Positions 44,994 through 55,068 of a stretch of DNA of 64,000 nt are shown here, one piece after another; within the stretch, counting starts at the first letter, position 1, and every line of letters starts with the position of its first letter. The stretch spans positions 310,001 through 374,000 of the forward strand of contig NZ_WKJJ01000003.1 in assembly GCF_009674485.1 (NCBI RefSeq). Direction: 5' to 3'. The notes below the pieces were generated by a model. That model did no database searches and was not told the origin of the DNA. It was given only the letters and a program-made list of their open reading frames with translations. A program made the position numbers and the translations under genes. This DNA is from Pseudoduganella rivuli. Lineage in GTDB: Bacteria; Pseudomonadota; Gammaproteobacteria; Burkholderiales; Burkholderiaceae_D.

Positions 44994-47852
44994 TTATGCG
45001 AACTTGCGCTTCTCGCCCGCGCCAAACAGGTTGCTGTGGCAGCGGCCGCACAGGCCCGGGTGATCGGCATGGGTGCCCACGTCGGCGCGGTAGTGCCAGC
45101 AGCGCTCGCACTTGGCCGCTTCCGACGCTTTCACTTCCACCGCTTCATCCGCTTCCGACGCCACTTGCGCCACCTGCGCCTGCGACGTGATGAAGACGAA
45201 CTTCAGGTCCTCATCCAGGCTGGCCAGCAGCGCGTATTTGTCGCCGGACGCCTTGATCAGCAATTCCGCCTGCAGCGACGAACCGATCGCGCCGGACGTG
45301 CGCACTTCTTCCAGCTGTTTGGTGACGTCGGCACGGACAGCGCGCAGCGCCGCATACTTGGCCAGCAGCGCCTCGGCATCGGCAACGGCCGGGAATTCCC
45401 AGTACGTTTGCGTGAAGATGGTTTCGTCGCTGGCGGCGAACGCTTCCTTGCCGGCGAAGACTGCCCACGCTTCTTCCGCCGTGAACGACAGCATTGGCGC
45501 CATCACGCGCAGCAAGCTTTGCGTGATGTGCCACAGGGCCGTCTGGGCCGAGCGGCGCGCATGCGAATCCACGGCGGACGTGTACAGGCGGTCCTTCAGG
45601 ATGTCGAGGTAGAAGCCGCCCAGGTCTTCCGAGCAGAAGTTCTGCAGCTTCGACACCACCGGGTGGAATTCATAGTTGTCGTAGTGCGCGGCGATTTCCT
45701 TTTGCAGCGCAGCGGTGGCGGCCATCGCATAGCGGTCGATTTCCAGCAATTCTGCAACCGGCACCGCGTTCTTCGCGTTGTCGAAGTCGGACGTGTTGGC
45801 CAGCAGGAAGCGCAGCGTATTGCGGATGCGGCGGTACGATTCCGTTACGCGCTTGAGGATCTCGTCCGAGATCGACAGCTCGCCCGTGTAATCGGTGGCG
45901 GCCACCCACAGGCGCAGGATGTCGGCGCCCAGCTTGTTCGACACGTCTTGCGGAGACACGGTGTTGCCGACCGACTTCGACATTTTCTTGCCTTCGCCAT
46001 CGACCACGAAGCCGTGCGTCAGCAGCGCCTTGTAGGGCGCCGAGCCGTTCAGCATGGCCGACGTCAGCAGCGACGAGTGGAACCAGCCGCGGTGCTGGTC
46101 CGAACCTTCCAGGTACAGGTCGGCCGGGAAGTGCGACTGGTCCGGGTGCGAACCGCGCAATACCGTCTGGTGCGTGGTGCCGGAATCGAACCAGACGTCC
46201 AGCGTGTCCTTGTTCTTTTCGTAGTGGGCCGCGTCGTCGCCCAGCAACGTGGCCGGGTCCAGCGCCTGCCACGCATCGATGCCGCTCTTGGCGATCAGTT
46301 GCGCGACCTGTTCCAGCAATTCCGGGGTGCGCGGGTGCAGTTCGCCGGTTTCCTTGTGGATGAAGAAGGCCATCGGCACGCCCCACTGGCGCTGGCGCGA
46401 CAGGGTCCAGTCCGGACGGTTGGCGATCATGCCGTGCAGGCGCGCCTGGCCCCAGTCCGGGAAGAAGCGGGTGGCGTCGACGCCTTTCAGCGCGGCCTGG
46501 CGCAAGGTCGGGCCGCCATCTTTCGGGTGCGCGTCCATGCCGGCAAACCACTGCGACGTGGCGCGGTAGACGATCGGGGTTTTATGGCGCCAGCAGTGCA
46601 TGTAGCTGTGGTCGAACATTTTCAGTTCGAACAGCGCGCCCGCTTCGCGCAGCGCGTCGCAGATCGGCTTCGATGCTTCCCAGATCGTCATGCCGCCAAA
46701 CAGCGGCAGGGTCGACACGTATTTGCCGTCGCCCATCACCGGCTTCAGGATTTCGTCATCCTTCATGCCGTGCGCCTTGCACGAGATGAAGTCGTCCAGG
46801 CCGTACGCGGGCGCCGAGTGCACCACGCCGGTACCGCTTTCCGTGGTCACGTATTCAGCCAGGTACATCGGCGAGTAGCGGTCGAAGAACGCGTCGCGCG
46901 CATGCAGCGGGTGTTTGAAACGGATGCCGGCCAGCGCGGCGCCGGTCGCGGTGCCGATCGTCGTGCCTTCCAGCTTGTAGCGCGACAGGCACGATTCCAC
47001 CAGGTCTTGCGCCAGGATCAGCAGCAGCGGCTGGCCGTCGCGATTGGTTTCCACCAGCGCGTATTTGACCTCCGGGTGCACGTTCAGCGCCTGGTTGGAC
47101 GGGATGGTCCAGGGCGTGGTGGTCCAGATCACGATGAAGCCGTTTTCCGTCGGCAGCTTCGGCAAGTCGAAGGCGGCGGCCAGCTTGTCGTGTTCGGCAA
47201 ACGCAAAGCCCACGTCGATGGCCGGGTCGCGCTTGTCCTTGTATTCCACTTCCGCTTCGGCCAGCGCGGAACCGCAATCGAAGCACCAGTTCACCGGTTT
47301 CAGGCCGCGGTAGACATAGCCTTTTTCCAGCATCTTGCCCAGCGCGCGCAACTCGTCCGCCTCATTGCCATAGTTCATGGTGAGGTAAGGGTTTTCCCAC
47401 TCGCCCAGCACGCCCAGGCGGATGAAGTCTTTCTTCTGGCGTTCGATCTGCTCGTGCGCATAGGCGCGCGCCTTGGTCAGCACTTCCGCGGTCGGCAGGT
47501 TCTTGCCGTACTGTTTTTCGATCTGGATTTCGATCGGCATGCCGTGGCAATCCCAGCCCGGTACATAAGGGGCGTCAAAGCCGGACATGGTGCGCGACTT
47601 CACCACCATATCCTTGAGGATCTTGTTGACGGCGTGGCCGATGTGGATATCGCCGTTGGCGTACGGCGGACCATCGTGCAGCACGAATTTCGGACGGCCC
47701 TTGGCCGCCTTGCGGATACGCTGGTAGATCTTCTTGTCCTGCCATTCCTTGACCCAGTTCGGTTCGCGCTTGGCGAGGTCGCCGCGCATCGGGAATGGGG
47801 TTTCGGTCATATTGACCGGGTACTTGCTGGGAGCCTTCTTGTTGTCAGACAT
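44994..47852 (-). CDS. ileS: Isoleucyl-tRNA synthetase
   Basis: 952-aa class I synthetase charging tRNA-Ile. The HIGH motif is at 70-73 ([10 protein letters not shown]) and KMSKS near 621-625. The editing domain lies between them. The C-terminal zinc finger has two CxxC-type pairs (KCERCWHY and GLCGRCHSN). Length and the C-terminal zinc mark the E. coli-like bacterial type rather than the mupirocin-resistant one. It lies between ribF and lspA as in E. coli. Confidence 0.98.
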   Translation of the reverse strand: MSDNKKAPSKYPVNMTETPFPMRGDLAKREPNWVKEWQDKKIYQRIRKAAKGRPKFVLHDGPPYANGDIHIGHAVNKILKDMVVKSRTMSGFDAPYVPGWDCHGMPIEIQIEKQYGKNLPTAEVLTKARAYAHEQIERQKKDFIRLGVLGEWENPYLTMNYGNEADELRALGKMLEKGYVYRGLKPVNWCFDCGSALAEAEVEYKDKRDPAIDVGFAFAEHDKLAAAFDLPKLPTENGFIVIWTTTPWTIPSNQALNVHPEVKYALVETNRDGQPLLLILAQDLVESCLSRYKLEGTTIGTATGAALAGIRFKHPLHARDAFFDRYSPMYLAEYVTTESGTGVVHSAPAYGLDDFISCKAHGMKDDEILKPVMGDGKYVSTLPLFGGMTIWEASKPICDALREAGALFELKMFDHSYMHCWRHKTPIVYRATSQWFAGMDAHPKDGGPTLRQAALKGVDATRFFPDWGQARLHGMIANRPDWTLSRQRQWGVPMAFFIHKETGELHPRTPELLEQVAQLIAKSGIDAWQALDPATLLGDDAAHYEKNKDTLDVWFDSGTTHQTVLRGSHPDQSHFPADLYLEGSDQHRGWFHSSLLTSAMLNGSAPYKALLTHGFVVDGEGKKMSKSVGNTVSPQDVSNKLGADILRLWVAATDYTGELSISDEILKRVTESYRRIRNTLRFLLANTSDFDNAKNAVPVAELLEIDRYAMAATAALQKEIAAHYDNYEFHPVVSKLQNFCSEDLGGFYLDILKDRLYTSAVDSHARRSAQTALWHITQSLLRVMAPMLSFTAEEAWAVFAGKEAFAASDETIFTQTYWEFPAVADAEALLAKYAALRAVRADVTKQLEEVRTSGAIGSSLQAELLIKASGDKYALLASLDEDLKFVFITSQAQVAQVASEADEAVEVKASEAAKCERCWHYRADVGTHADHPGLCGRCHSNLFGAGEKRKFA

Positions 47853-47930
47853 GGATCGTTCTTTAATGTTGGAGATTCGGCAGGCGCCGGCCGGGGCCGG
47901 GCGCCGTGATTGTGGTGAGCGGCGTGGCGC

Positions 47931-48902
47931 TCAAATTCGGTCGGTGGCGGTGACGGCGCCGCTGCGCTGGGCAAACCACGCGCGGGCTTCACGGGCGTCC
48001 TGTTCGATTGCCGCCGTCAACGTCGGCAAATCGATGAATTTTTCTTCGTCGCGTATTTTCTTGAGGAATTCAACCCGCACGTTTTCGCCATAGCAGGGGC
48101 GGTTGAAGTCAAAGATATGCACTTCCAGCAGCACGCGGCCGGCGTCTTCCACCGTCGGACGCACGCCCAGGCTGGCGACCGCCGGCAGCGGACCGTCCGC
48201 CAGGCCATGCACCTGCACGATGAAGATGCCGCCCAGGGCAGGGCGGTGCGGCACGCGCAGGTTCAGCGTGGGGAAGCCGATGGTGCGGCCCAATTTGGCG
48301 CCGTGGATCACGTGGCCGGAAATCGAATACGGGTGGCCCAGCAATTGTTCCGCGTGTTCAAAGTCGCCGTTGTGCAACGCGACACGCACGGCGGAACTGG
48401 AAATGCGGTGGTCGCCATTCATGACGGTTGGCAGGATGTCGACTTCAAAGCCATATTTGCGGCCGGCTTCCATCAGCATGTCGACGTTGCCGGCGCGCCG
48501 CGCGCCATAGCAAAAGTCGCCGCCGACCATCAGCCATTTCACGTGCAAACCGTCGACCAGCACGTTTTCCGTGAATTCCTGCGGCGTGAGCGAGGCGAAC
48601 GGGGTGCTGAAGTGTTCGACGATGACGCGGTCGATGCCATTGTTCGACAGCGATTGCAGCTTGTCGCGCAAATTCGCGATGCGGGCAGGGGCTTTCGACA
48701 GGTCGCCGGACTTTTGGGCAAAGAATTCGCGCGGGTGCGGTTCGAAGGTCATCACGGCCGCTTCCAGGCCCAGCCGGTCGGCGGCAGCCCGTACGCGCGC
48801 CAGCAACGCCTGGTGGCCACGGTGGACACCGTCGAAGTTGCCGATAGTCAATGCGCAGGGCGCGCGCGCTGCAGCATTGGGAAGTCCGCGAAATACCTTC
48901 AT
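47931..48902 (-). CDS. ribF: Bifunctional riboflavin kinase/FAD synthetase
   Basis: 323-aa enzyme making FMN and then FAD. The N-terminal adenylyltransferase domain shows TIGNFDGVHRGHQALL and the TFEPHPREFF motif. The C-terminal flavokinase domain shows GAKLGRTIGFPTLNL and GIFIVQVHG. First gene of the ribF-ileS-lspA-coaBC-dut run; no FMN riboswitch is visible in the 166-bp gap upstream. Confidence 0.97.
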   Translation of the reverse strand: MKVFRGLPNAAARAPCALTIGNFDGVHRGHQALLARVRAAADRLGLEAAVMTFEPHPREFFAQKSGDLSKAPARIANLRDKLQSLSNNGIDRVIVEHFSTPFASLTPQEFTENVLVDGLHVKWLMVGGDFCYGARRAGNVDMLMEAGRKYGFEVDILPTVMNGDHRISSSAVRVALHNGDFEHAEQLLGHPYSISGHVIHGAKLGRTIGFPTLNLRVPHRPALGGIFIVQVHGLADGPLPAVASLGVRPTVEDAGRVLLEVHIFDFNRPCYGENVRVEFLKKIRDEEKFIDLPTLTAAIEQDAREARAWFAQRSGAVTATDRI

Positions 48903-49021
48903 AGGATTTTTGCGCTAAAAAACAGGCTTAAATGGGGGATTATAAGGGCTGGGAAGCAATTTGACCTAAGTTAAGGATGGCGGCGAAGGATCGCATGCGC
49001 GGCGCTGTTTGGTCCGGCCAT

Positions 49022-49050
49022 AAAAAAACGCTGCCCGAAGGCAGCGTTTT
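49022..49050 (-). terminator. Terminator of the tonB-exb-TPR unit
   Basis: 11-bp stem AAAACGCTGCC/GGCAGCGTTTT with a TTCG loop and, on the minus strand, seven T. It starts 18 nt after the TPR gene stop. Confidence 0.93.
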
Positions 49051-49068
49051 CATCGGAGCTGAAACGAA

Positions 49069-50286
49069 TCAGCCGCGGTTTTGCAGCACGAAGTAGCGTG
49101 CCACGTCGGCTTCGCCATTGGTGCCCTTGACGGTTTTCAGCGTTGCCACGCCGGCAGCTTTCTTGCCCGCGTTGATTTGGCCGATGCCGTAGTGCAGCTT
49201 CATTTCTTCAGGACGCTTGGCGGTGCCCAGCTTGATCGCCTGATCCATCAGTTTCAGGCCCTGGTCGCCCTTGCCGGCGGAAACCAGTGCAAAGCCCAGG
49301 TTGAACAGGGCGTCGGCGTCCTTGTTCTTCTCGGCTTCGGCCTGGGTGGCGGCTTGCTTGGCGGCGAATTCGGCTTCCGTTTTCAGCGCCAGGTCTTTCA
49401 GGCGCTTGTGACGGTCGGCGTCGGCACCCTGGCCCAGGGCGTTTTTCTTGTAGCCCTCGTCGATGATTTTCAACGCTTCAGCCGGATTGCCGGTTTGCAG
49501 CGACAACTGGCCCATTTCCATGAATTCCGCCGGCTTGTTCAGCAGGCCCAGCGCCAGTTTCAGGCGCAGGATATCCAGGTTCAGCGTGCTGGAGAAGCCA
49601 GGCTTGGTCACCACGCGCTGCAGCAGGTCGGCCCAGTAGCTGTTTTTAGGATAGTTGCCAGCCAGTTTTTCCAGCGTCTGCACGTAGCCGGCCTTGTCAT
49701 TTTGCTTCAGCTGGATGTTGGCCAGCATTTGCAACTGCGATTCGGAAGCGCGGCCGTTGGCTTGCAATTCCTTGGCGGCTTCAGCGTACTTACCCGACAC
49801 GTAGTAAGTCTGGGTCAGCAGCTCTTGCAGCTGAGCATTGCCTGGATTGTCTTTCAGCGCGCGCTGGATCCAGGTAATGGCTTTTGGGTAATCCTTGGCC
49901 TGGTAGTACAGGCTGGCCAGGGATTGCGTGAATTTTGGTGCTTCCGAGGCGGACAGCTTGCCGGAATTGATCACGGCTTCAAAGGCGCGGGCAGCGGTTT
50001 CGTGGTCGCCGGCTGCTGCCGCTGCCGAGGCGCGGGTGCGCTCGATCAGGTATTTCTCGTGTTCGGACTTGCCGCCGACTGCGTCGGCTTCCTTCAGCTT
50101 GGCCAGCGCATCCTTGTTCTTGCCTGCCGCCGCCAGTTTCTGTGCTTCTTGCAGTGGTTTGCCGACTTCTGGGCGGACAGCATCCGCAGCGTAGGCAACC
50201 GACGTCATGCCGACCATGGGGGCAGCGGCGTTGAAGCCGATGGCGGCCATCACCAGGCCGAGATGCGCGAGACGAAACTTGGTCAT
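49069..50286 (-). CDS. Exported TPR protein of the Ton energisation operon
   Basis: 405-aa periplasmic protein with a signal peptide (cleavage near AYAA-DA) and several tetratricopeptide-like repeats (for example SLASLYYQAKDYPKAITWIQ and LLTQTYYVSGKYAEAAKELQ). A fixed TPR protein following exbB-exbD-exbD is known from several proteobacteria and is thought to assist TonB complexes, but its exact role is unclear. The ATG at 50286 gives the proper signal peptide. It ends at a strong terminator, closing the operon. Confidence 0.85.
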   Translation of the reverse strand: MTKFRLAHLGLVMAAIGFNAAAPMVGMTSVAYAADAVRPEVGKPLQEAQKLAAAGKNKDALAKLKEADAVGGKSEHEKYLIERTRASAAAAAGDHETAARAFEAVINSGKLSASEAPKFTQSLASLYYQAKDYPKAITWIQRALKDNPGNAQLQELLTQTYYVSGKYAEAAKELQANGRASESQLQMLANIQLKQNDKAGYVQTLEKLAGNYPKNSYWADLLQRVVTKPGFSSTLNLDILRLKLALGLLNKPAEFMEMGQLSLQTGNPAEALKIIDEGYKKNALGQGADADRHKRLKDLALKTEAEFAAKQAATQAEAEKNKDADALFNLGFALVSAGKGDQGLKLMDQAIKLGTAKRPEEMKLHYGIGQINAGKKAAGVATLKTVKGTNGEADVARYFVLQNRG

Positions 50287-50351
50287 AAGGAAGTGTTCTT
50301 TCTTAAAAAACAATAGGCAGGAATGACCTGCCTATTGTACATACGTACGGA

Positions 50352-50783
50352 TTACTGGAACTGCTCGTTACCGACCAGGCCAATCTTGGTGACGCCCAGG
50401 CGCTGAGCCGCAGCCATCACGCCTGCAACCGCGTCATACTGAACCAGCTTGTTCGGACGCAAGTGAACTTCAGGCTGGTCGGCTTGCGCCGCCACGTTCA
50501 TCAGCTTGGCTTCCAGCGTGGAACGGTCTGGAACGACCTGGTTATCCCAGAGAATCGTGCCGTCGAAGTCCACGTCGATCGTCACCACCACTGGTTCCTT
50601 GGTTGGCGGCGGCGGGGTGCCGACCGGCATGTTCAAGTTCACAGAGTGGTTAGCTTTTGGAATCGTGATAATCAGCATAATGATCAGCACCAACATGACG
50701 TCGATCAGCGGCGTCATGTTCATTTCCATCATTGGTTCCGGATCGGCGCTAGGAGCCTTGCCGCCACCGACATTCATACCCAT
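50352..50783 (-). CDS. exbD: Biopolymer transport protein ExbD/TolR (second copy)
   Basis: 143-aa single-pass protein. The proton-path aspartate is D28 at the start of the helix (MNMTPLIDVMLVLIIM), followed by the periplasmic ExbD domain. It is in tandem with another ExbD, 56 nt apart. The two are clearly different in sequence, so they are not a recent duplication. Confidence 0.93.
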   Translation of the reverse strand: MGMNVGGGKAPSADPEPMMEMNMTPLIDVMLVLIIMLIITIPKANHSVNLNMPVGTPPPPTKEPVVVTIDVDFDGTILWDNQVVPDRSTLEAKLMNVAAQADQPEVHLRPNKLVQYDAVAGVMAAAQRLGVTKIGLVGNEQFQ

Positions 50784-50839
50784 GAGTTATTCCTTTCTTG
50801 AAATCCGTCCGGAGGGAAACCATCCGGACGGCGAGTGCA

Positions 50840-51268
50840 TCAGCCCCGGTCAGGCGGCTCGGTAATGAAGCCGACCTTCTGGATGCCTGCACGCTGGGTG
50901 GTGTAGATCACCTTGCCGACGGATTCATAACGGGCATCTTTGTCGCCACGTACATGAACTTCCGGCTGAGGAATTTTCACCGCCTGTTCTTTCAGAAAAT
51001 CGAACAACTCATTCGTGTCCGCCATCTTTTTCTGATTCCAGTAAATGTCGCCATCCTTGTTAACAACGATGTTGACGTTTTCCGGTTTCGCCTGGATCGG
51101 CTGGTTCAGCTCTTTCGGCAGTTCAATCTTCTGCAGTTTGAGCACGACCGGGCTGGTTACCAGGAAGATAATCAGCAGAACCAGCATCACGTCCACGAGG
51201 GGCGTGGTGTTGATCTCTGACAGGACGGCGTCGTCATCTCCGCTATCGGAGCCTACAGACATACCCAT
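50840..51268 (-). CDS. exbD: Biopolymer transport protein ExbD/TolR (first copy)
   Basis: 142-aa ExbD. D26 lies in NTTPLVDVMLVLLIIF, the conserved proton-coupling position. It has a periplasmic C-terminal domain and is encoded 6 nt after exbB. It forms the motor with ExbB, passing proton-motive force to TonB. Confidence 0.94.
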   Translation of the reverse strand: MGMSVGSDSGDDDAVLSEINTTPLVDVMLVLLIIFLVTSPVVLKLQKIELPKELNQPIQAKPENVNIVVNKDGDIYWNQKKMADTNELFDFLKEQAVKIPQPEVHVRGDKDARYESVGKVIYTTQRAGIQKVGFITEPPDRG

Positions 51269-51274
51269 GATTAA

Positions 51275-52183
51275 TTAACCAATCTTTTTAGCAGCAGCAG
51301 CGCCAGCCTGGGAGGTCGACATTGCGCCGGAAATCAGCACGGAGTGCACGTCAGCGGAGAACGAACGAACGTCTTCCATTGCGGTCTTGTTGCGGCGAAC
51401 CAGCCAGTTGTAGCCCAGAACGGCAGGAACTGCAACCAGCAGACCCAGCGCGGTCATGATCAGTGCTTCACCCACTGGACCTGCAACTTTGTCGATCGAT
51501 GCGTTACCGGTCATACCGATGTTGGTCAGCGCGCCGTAAATACCCCAAACGGTACCGAACAGACCGATGAACGGGGAGGTCGAACCAACGGTTGCCAGGA
51601 ACGACAGGCCATCAGCCAGGCGGGACTGTACTTTGTCAACAGCGCGCTGGATCGACATGGTCACCCAGGTCGACAGGTCGATTTGTTCCAGCAGGGCGCC
51701 GTCGTGGTGCGAGGTTGCCTTGGTGCCGGTTTCAGCGATGAAGCGGAATGGCGAACCTTCGGTCAGCTGCGACGAACCGGCAGCGATCGAGGAAGCTTTC
51801 CAGAACTTGGCCGAAGTTTCTTTCGACTGTTTGAAGATTTTTTGCTGGTCGATCAGTTTGGTGATGATGATGTACCAGGAACCCATCGACATCAGGGCCA
51901 GAATGATCAGGGTAGCGCGTGGCACGAAACCACCGGCCCACACGGCAGCGAAGCCGAATGGATTTTCCACTTCTTCTTTACCGCCGTGTGCAGCAGCAGG
52001 AGCTGGTGCAGCAGCGTCAGCAGCTGGAGCAGCTGGTGCGTCCGCCGGAGCCGCTGCCGGTGCCGATGCGGCAGCCGATGCAGGCGCGTCAGCCATTGCC
52101 GGGGCGCTCACCAGAGCGGTGGCTGCGGTCACCGAGAACAGCACTGCGGCCAGTACAGCGGACAAACGGGTATTCTTAAACAT
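51275..52183 (-). CDS. exbB: MotA/TolQ/ExbB proton channel protein
   Basis: 302-aa ExbB with an unusual start: a signal peptide (cleavage near AMA-DA) and an Ala/Pro-rich periplasmic segment (about 32-70) precede the three-helix ExbB core. The core carries the signature LATVGSTSPFIGLFGTVWGI and AVPAVLGYNWLVRRN. N-terminally extended ExbB proteins are known in some proteobacteria. A strong GGAGGA site precedes the start. It works with the two ExbD proteins and TonB encoded alongside. Confidence 0.94.
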   Translation of the reverse strand: MFKNTRLSAVLAAVLFSVTAATALVSAPAMADAPASAAASAPAAAPADAPAAPAADAAAPAPAAAHGGKEEVENPFGFAAVWAGGFVPRATLIILALMSMGSWYIIITKLIDQQKIFKQSKETSAKFWKASSIAAGSSQLTEGSPFRFIAETGTKATSHHDGALLEQIDLSTWVTMSIQRAVDKVQSRLADGLSFLATVGSTSPFIGLFGTVWGIYGALTNIGMTGNASIDKVAGPVGEALIMTALGLLVAVPAVLGYNWLVRRNKTAMEDVRSFSADVHSVLISGAMSTSQAGAAAAKKIG

Positions 52184-52276
52184 GCTTCCTCCAAATTAAT
52201 AAAATAATCAGTTCGCTGGATGTGTTTCAGCGACTGCTACTGCTAGAGAGACGATTTTTTAATTAGTCTCGGTTTT

Positions 52277-52939
52277 TTATTCCAGCGTCCAGACGTACTG
52301 TACTTTGGTCCACTCTTGCACCGGATGGCCATCCGCGGTGGCAGGCTTGAATTGGCACTTGCTCAGGCCAACTTGCGCTGCTTTATCCAGGTCACGGAAG
52401 CCACTGGATTTTTCAACCTTTGCTTCCAGAACCCGGCCGTCAACGCCAACCAGGAACGCCACCGTCACAGTACCGGTTTCTTCGTTACGCAACGACGATT
52501 TTGGCCATTCTGGTTTGCATTTTTCCAGGTCACCCCGTGGCAGGGTTGCAGCCACTTTCGCAGGAGGCGCTGGCGGTGCCGGCGTTCCGGCAGCTGGCGG
52601 GGCCTTCTGGATTTCCGTCGTCGCAGGCTTCACGTTAGTCGCATTGGAAATAACGTTTTGCGCTGGCGGCGGGGTCTGCACGTTCACCTCAACCGGCGGA
52701 ATGAATGGCGGTGGTGGAGCCTTCATTTCTGGCGGTGGTGGTGGTGGCGGCAGTTCTTTTGGCGGTGGTGGTGCAACTTCCTCGATGATCTTGGTTTCAA
52801 CCGGCTCGATCATTTTGGCGACCAACCGCTTGCCCAAGCCCGTCACGATCCCGTAGCCAATCAGGATGTGCAACAGGACCACGATGGTAATACCTGTGTA
52901 GTTCTTCCCGGTATCTTTCTCGTTATGCGTGAAATTCAT
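52277..52939 (-). CDS. tonB: Energy transducer TonB
   Basis: 220-aa TonB with an N-terminal helix (about 15-35) containing the conserved His (H24, VLLHILIG), a Pro-rich periplasmic spacer (about 57-130, with several runs of Pro) and the C-terminal TonB domain ending in KVQYVWTLE. The ATG at 52939 is preferred to one seven codons upstream. First gene of tonB-exbB-exbD-exbD-TPR; it should power TonB-dependent outer-membrane receptors, none of which are in the window. Confidence 0.94.
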   Translation of the reverse strand: MNFTHNEKDTGKNYTGITIVVLLHILIGYGIVTGLGKRLVAKMIEPVETKIIEEVAPPPPKELPPPPPPPEMKAPPPPFIPPVEVNVQTPPPAQNVISNATNVKPATTEIQKAPPAAGTPAPPAPPAKVAATLPRGDLEKCKPEWPKSSLRNEETGTVTVAFLVGVDGRVLEAKVEKSSGFRDLDKAAQVGLSKCQFKPATADGHPVQEWTKVQYVWTLE

Positions 52940-53033
52940 GCCTGCTTTCTCCAATACCAACTCTCTTTGTACTACTTGAACCCCGTCAAGACGGACAACG
53001 AAAGCTCCATGGCCGCATCCGGGACGTCGCGGA

Positions 53034-53058
53034 ATTATACATACGAATTCTCAGAATT
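53034..53058 (-). promoter_or_regulatory. Candidate tonB promoter and overlapping inverted repeat
   Basis: On the minus strand a TATAAT box (53039-53034) lies 95 bp before the tonB start, and next to it is the perfect AATTCT-G-AGAATT inverted repeat (53046-53058). This is the place where a Fur-type repressor would act, but the match to the Fur consensus is weak. Confidence 0.4.
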
Positions 53059-53390
53059 ACATAGAAATTTGGCTCCTAAAACCGGTTAAATTTCATGTGC
53101 TTAGCCCCTTTCGGGACCGTGGGCCTGCACCTTTCTGGTTCAAAAAGCAAGCTTTTCGCGCACTTTTTCAGTGGCTGAACAGGTCATGCTTGATGAAGTT
53201 TTCTTTGCCGCGAAAAAACGGAATTTCATTTCAACGGATGCGGCATTTTCATCGCAAAAGTTTTGCGTTTGCCGTTGCTGCTATGCAACTGCAAGCCTCT
53301 TGCCATATAAGCAGTATAGAAGAATTTCGCAGACAGAGACCCGCAAGTCAGGGCTGAATTTTCTTCTAATGTTATGCAACCGGCATGTTT

Positions 53391-53517
53391 TCGGCGGGTT
53401 CCAGAGCCCGTCCTACGGTCGCGGAAAGTATGTTCATAACAGGCGGGTCTGGACCCGCCCTGGCGCCTCTATATAGAGAGCGGATTTCGGCCCGCTCTGC
53501 GCAGCATCAAATGCTGC
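53391..53517. repeat. Cluster of stem-loops between tonB promoter and spoVR
   Basis: The 567-bp gap 52940-53506 has no credible gene. Its spoVR side carries GGCGGGTC-TG-GACCCGCC (53442-53459), AGAGCGG/CCGCTCT (53477-53498), GCAGCAT-CAA-ATGCTGC (53501-53517, over the spoVR stop) and an imperfect GGCGGGTT...GCCCGTCC near 53391-53412. One or more probably ends the prkA-yeaH-spoVR transcript, although none has a proper U-tract. Confidence 0.55.
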
Positions 53518-55045
53518 GATTACGCTTTTCGCGCTTCACTTCCAACTGGTTGATGACATTGCCATGCGGGTCGACGGTCTCCAGGTGGACATCGAAGCCC
53601 CACAGGCGCGCCACGTGTTTCAATACTTCATTGGCTTGCTGGTTCAATGGCCGCCGGTTGAATTGCGTATGCCGCAAGGTCAGCGCCCGGTCGTCGCGGG
53701 TATTGACGGACCAGACCTGGATATTCGGTTCGCGGTTGCCCAGGTTGTACTGTTCCGCCAGTTGCTGGCGCAGGTAGCGGTAGCCCAGTTCATCATGGAT
53801 GGCGGACACCGCCAGCTTTTCATTCTTGTCGTCGTCCAGCACGGCAAAGAAGTGGAACTCACGGATCAGCTTGGGCGACAGGTATTGGGCGATAAAGCTC
53901 TCGTCCTTGAAATTGCGCATGGCAAAGTCCAGGGTCTTGCGCCAGTCGCTGCCCGCGATGTCGGGGAACCACTCCTTGTCTTCCTGCGTGGGGTTTTCAC
54001 AGATGCGGCGGATGTCCTGCATCATCGCGAAGCCCAGCGCATACGGATTGATGCCGTTGTAATAAGGGCTGTGCACGGGCGGCTGGAACACGACGTTGGT
54101 ATGGCTCTTCAGGAATTCCATCATGAAGCCGTCGCCCACTATGCCTTCGTCGTACAGCTGGTTCAGGATCGTGTAGTGCCAGAACGTGGCCCAGCCTTCG
54201 TTCATGACCTGGGTCTGCCGCTGCGGGTAGAAGTATTGGCTGATCTTGCGCACGATGCGCACCATTTCGCGCTGCCATGGTTCCAGCAGCGGCGCGTACT
54301 TCTCTATAAAGTACAGCAGGTTTTCTTCCGGCTCCGGCGGGAAGCGGGGCGGCGGGCGGTCGATTTCCTCTTCATCGCGGCGTGGCAGGGTGCGCCACAA
54401 TTCATTGATTTGCGACTGCAGGTATTCTTCCCGTTCCTTTTGCTTTTGCTGTTCCTGCGCCAGCGACAGCTTGGCGGGACGCTTGTAGCGGTCCACGCCA
54501 TAGTTCTGGATCGCGTGGCACGAGTCCAGCAACAGTTCCACCGCATCGATGCCGTGCCGCTGCTCGCACTCGGCAATGTAATTCTTGGCGAACACCATGT
54601 AATCGATGATGGCTTCCGCATCGGTCCACGTGCGGAACAGGTAATTCCCCTTGAAGAACGAGTTGTGGCCATAGGCCGCGTGGGCAATCACCAGCGCCTG
54701 CATGGTCAGGCTGTTCTCCTCCATTAAATAGGCGATGCAGGGATTCGAATTGATGACGATTTCATAAGCCAGGCCCATCTGGCCCCGCTTATAGCCTTTT
54801 TCCGTGCTGAGGAAGTGTTTGCCGAACGTCCAGTGGTTGTAGGAGACCGGCATGCCGACCGACGTGTAAGCGTCGATCATTTGCTCGGCCGTGATGATTT
54901 CCAGCTGGTTGGGGTACGTGTCCAGGCCGAAACCTTCGGCCACCCGGCGGATTTCTTCGTGCGCCTGCTCGATCAGCTCGAACGTCCATTCGGACTGTTC
55001 GGGCAGGGCGCGCGGATGTGGAACGCGTTTCGTCATTTGGTTCAT
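53507..55045 (-). CDS. SpoVR family protein (YcgB)
   Basis: 512-aa SpoVR-like protein. Although named after a sporulation gene of Bacillus, it is widespread in non-sporulating proteobacteria next to prkA and yeaH and is tied to stress and stationary phase. Recognisable parts are SVGMPVSYNHWTFGKHF, VIAHAAYGHNSFFKGNYLF and the HxxE-like NEGWATFWHYTILN region, which looks metal-binding. The ATG at 55045 is chosen over an extension overlapping yeaH. Third gene of the module. Confidence 0.92.
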   Translation of the reverse strand: MNQMTKRVPHPRALPEQSEWTFELIEQAHEEIRRVAEGFGLDTYPNQLEIITAEQMIDAYTSVGMPVSYNHWTFGKHFLSTEKGYKRGQMGLAYEIVINSNPCIAYLMEENSLTMQALVIAHAAYGHNSFFKGNYLFRTWTDAEAIIDYMVFAKNYIAECEQRHGIDAVELLLDSCHAIQNYGVDRYKRPAKLSLAQEQQKQKEREEYLQSQINELWRTLPRRDEEEIDRPPPRFPPEPEENLLYFIEKYAPLLEPWQREMVRIVRKISQYFYPQRQTQVMNEGWATFWHYTILNQLYDEGIVGDGFMMEFLKSHTNVVFQPPVHSPYYNGINPYALGFAMMQDIRRICENPTQEDKEWFPDIAGSDWRKTLDFAMRNFKDESFIAQYLSPKLIREFHFFAVLDDDKNEKLAVSAIHDELGYRYLRQQLAEQYNLGNREPNIQVWSVNTRDDRALTLRHTQFNRRPLNQQANEVLKHVARLWGFDVHLETVDPHGNVINQLEVKREKRNRSI

Positions 55046-55068
55046 AACAGGCACTCTCTCCAGGCGGC

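Noticed and set aside
44976..47909. 977-codon open frame on the plus strand
   Set aside because: It is the antisense shadow of ileS, which has all synthetase motifs on the minus strand. Long antisense frames are common in GC-rich genes.
48903..49021. FMN riboswitch before ribF
   Set aside because: No conserved RFN core elements are visible in the short upstream gap.
50352..51268. Recent exbD gene duplication
   Set aside because: The two proteins differ strongly outside the membrane motif, so they are old paralogues, not a recent tandem copy.
53046..53058. Fur box upstream of tonB
   Set aside because: The AATTCT-G-AGAATT repeat is real, but it matches the Fur consensus poorly, so I only list it as an unassigned inverted repeat.
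53097..53476. Two small plus-strand frames (86 and 101 codons) in the tonB-spoVR gap
   Set aside because: No ribosome site, no recognisable protein pattern, and they overlap each other in a non-coding stretch with stem-loops.
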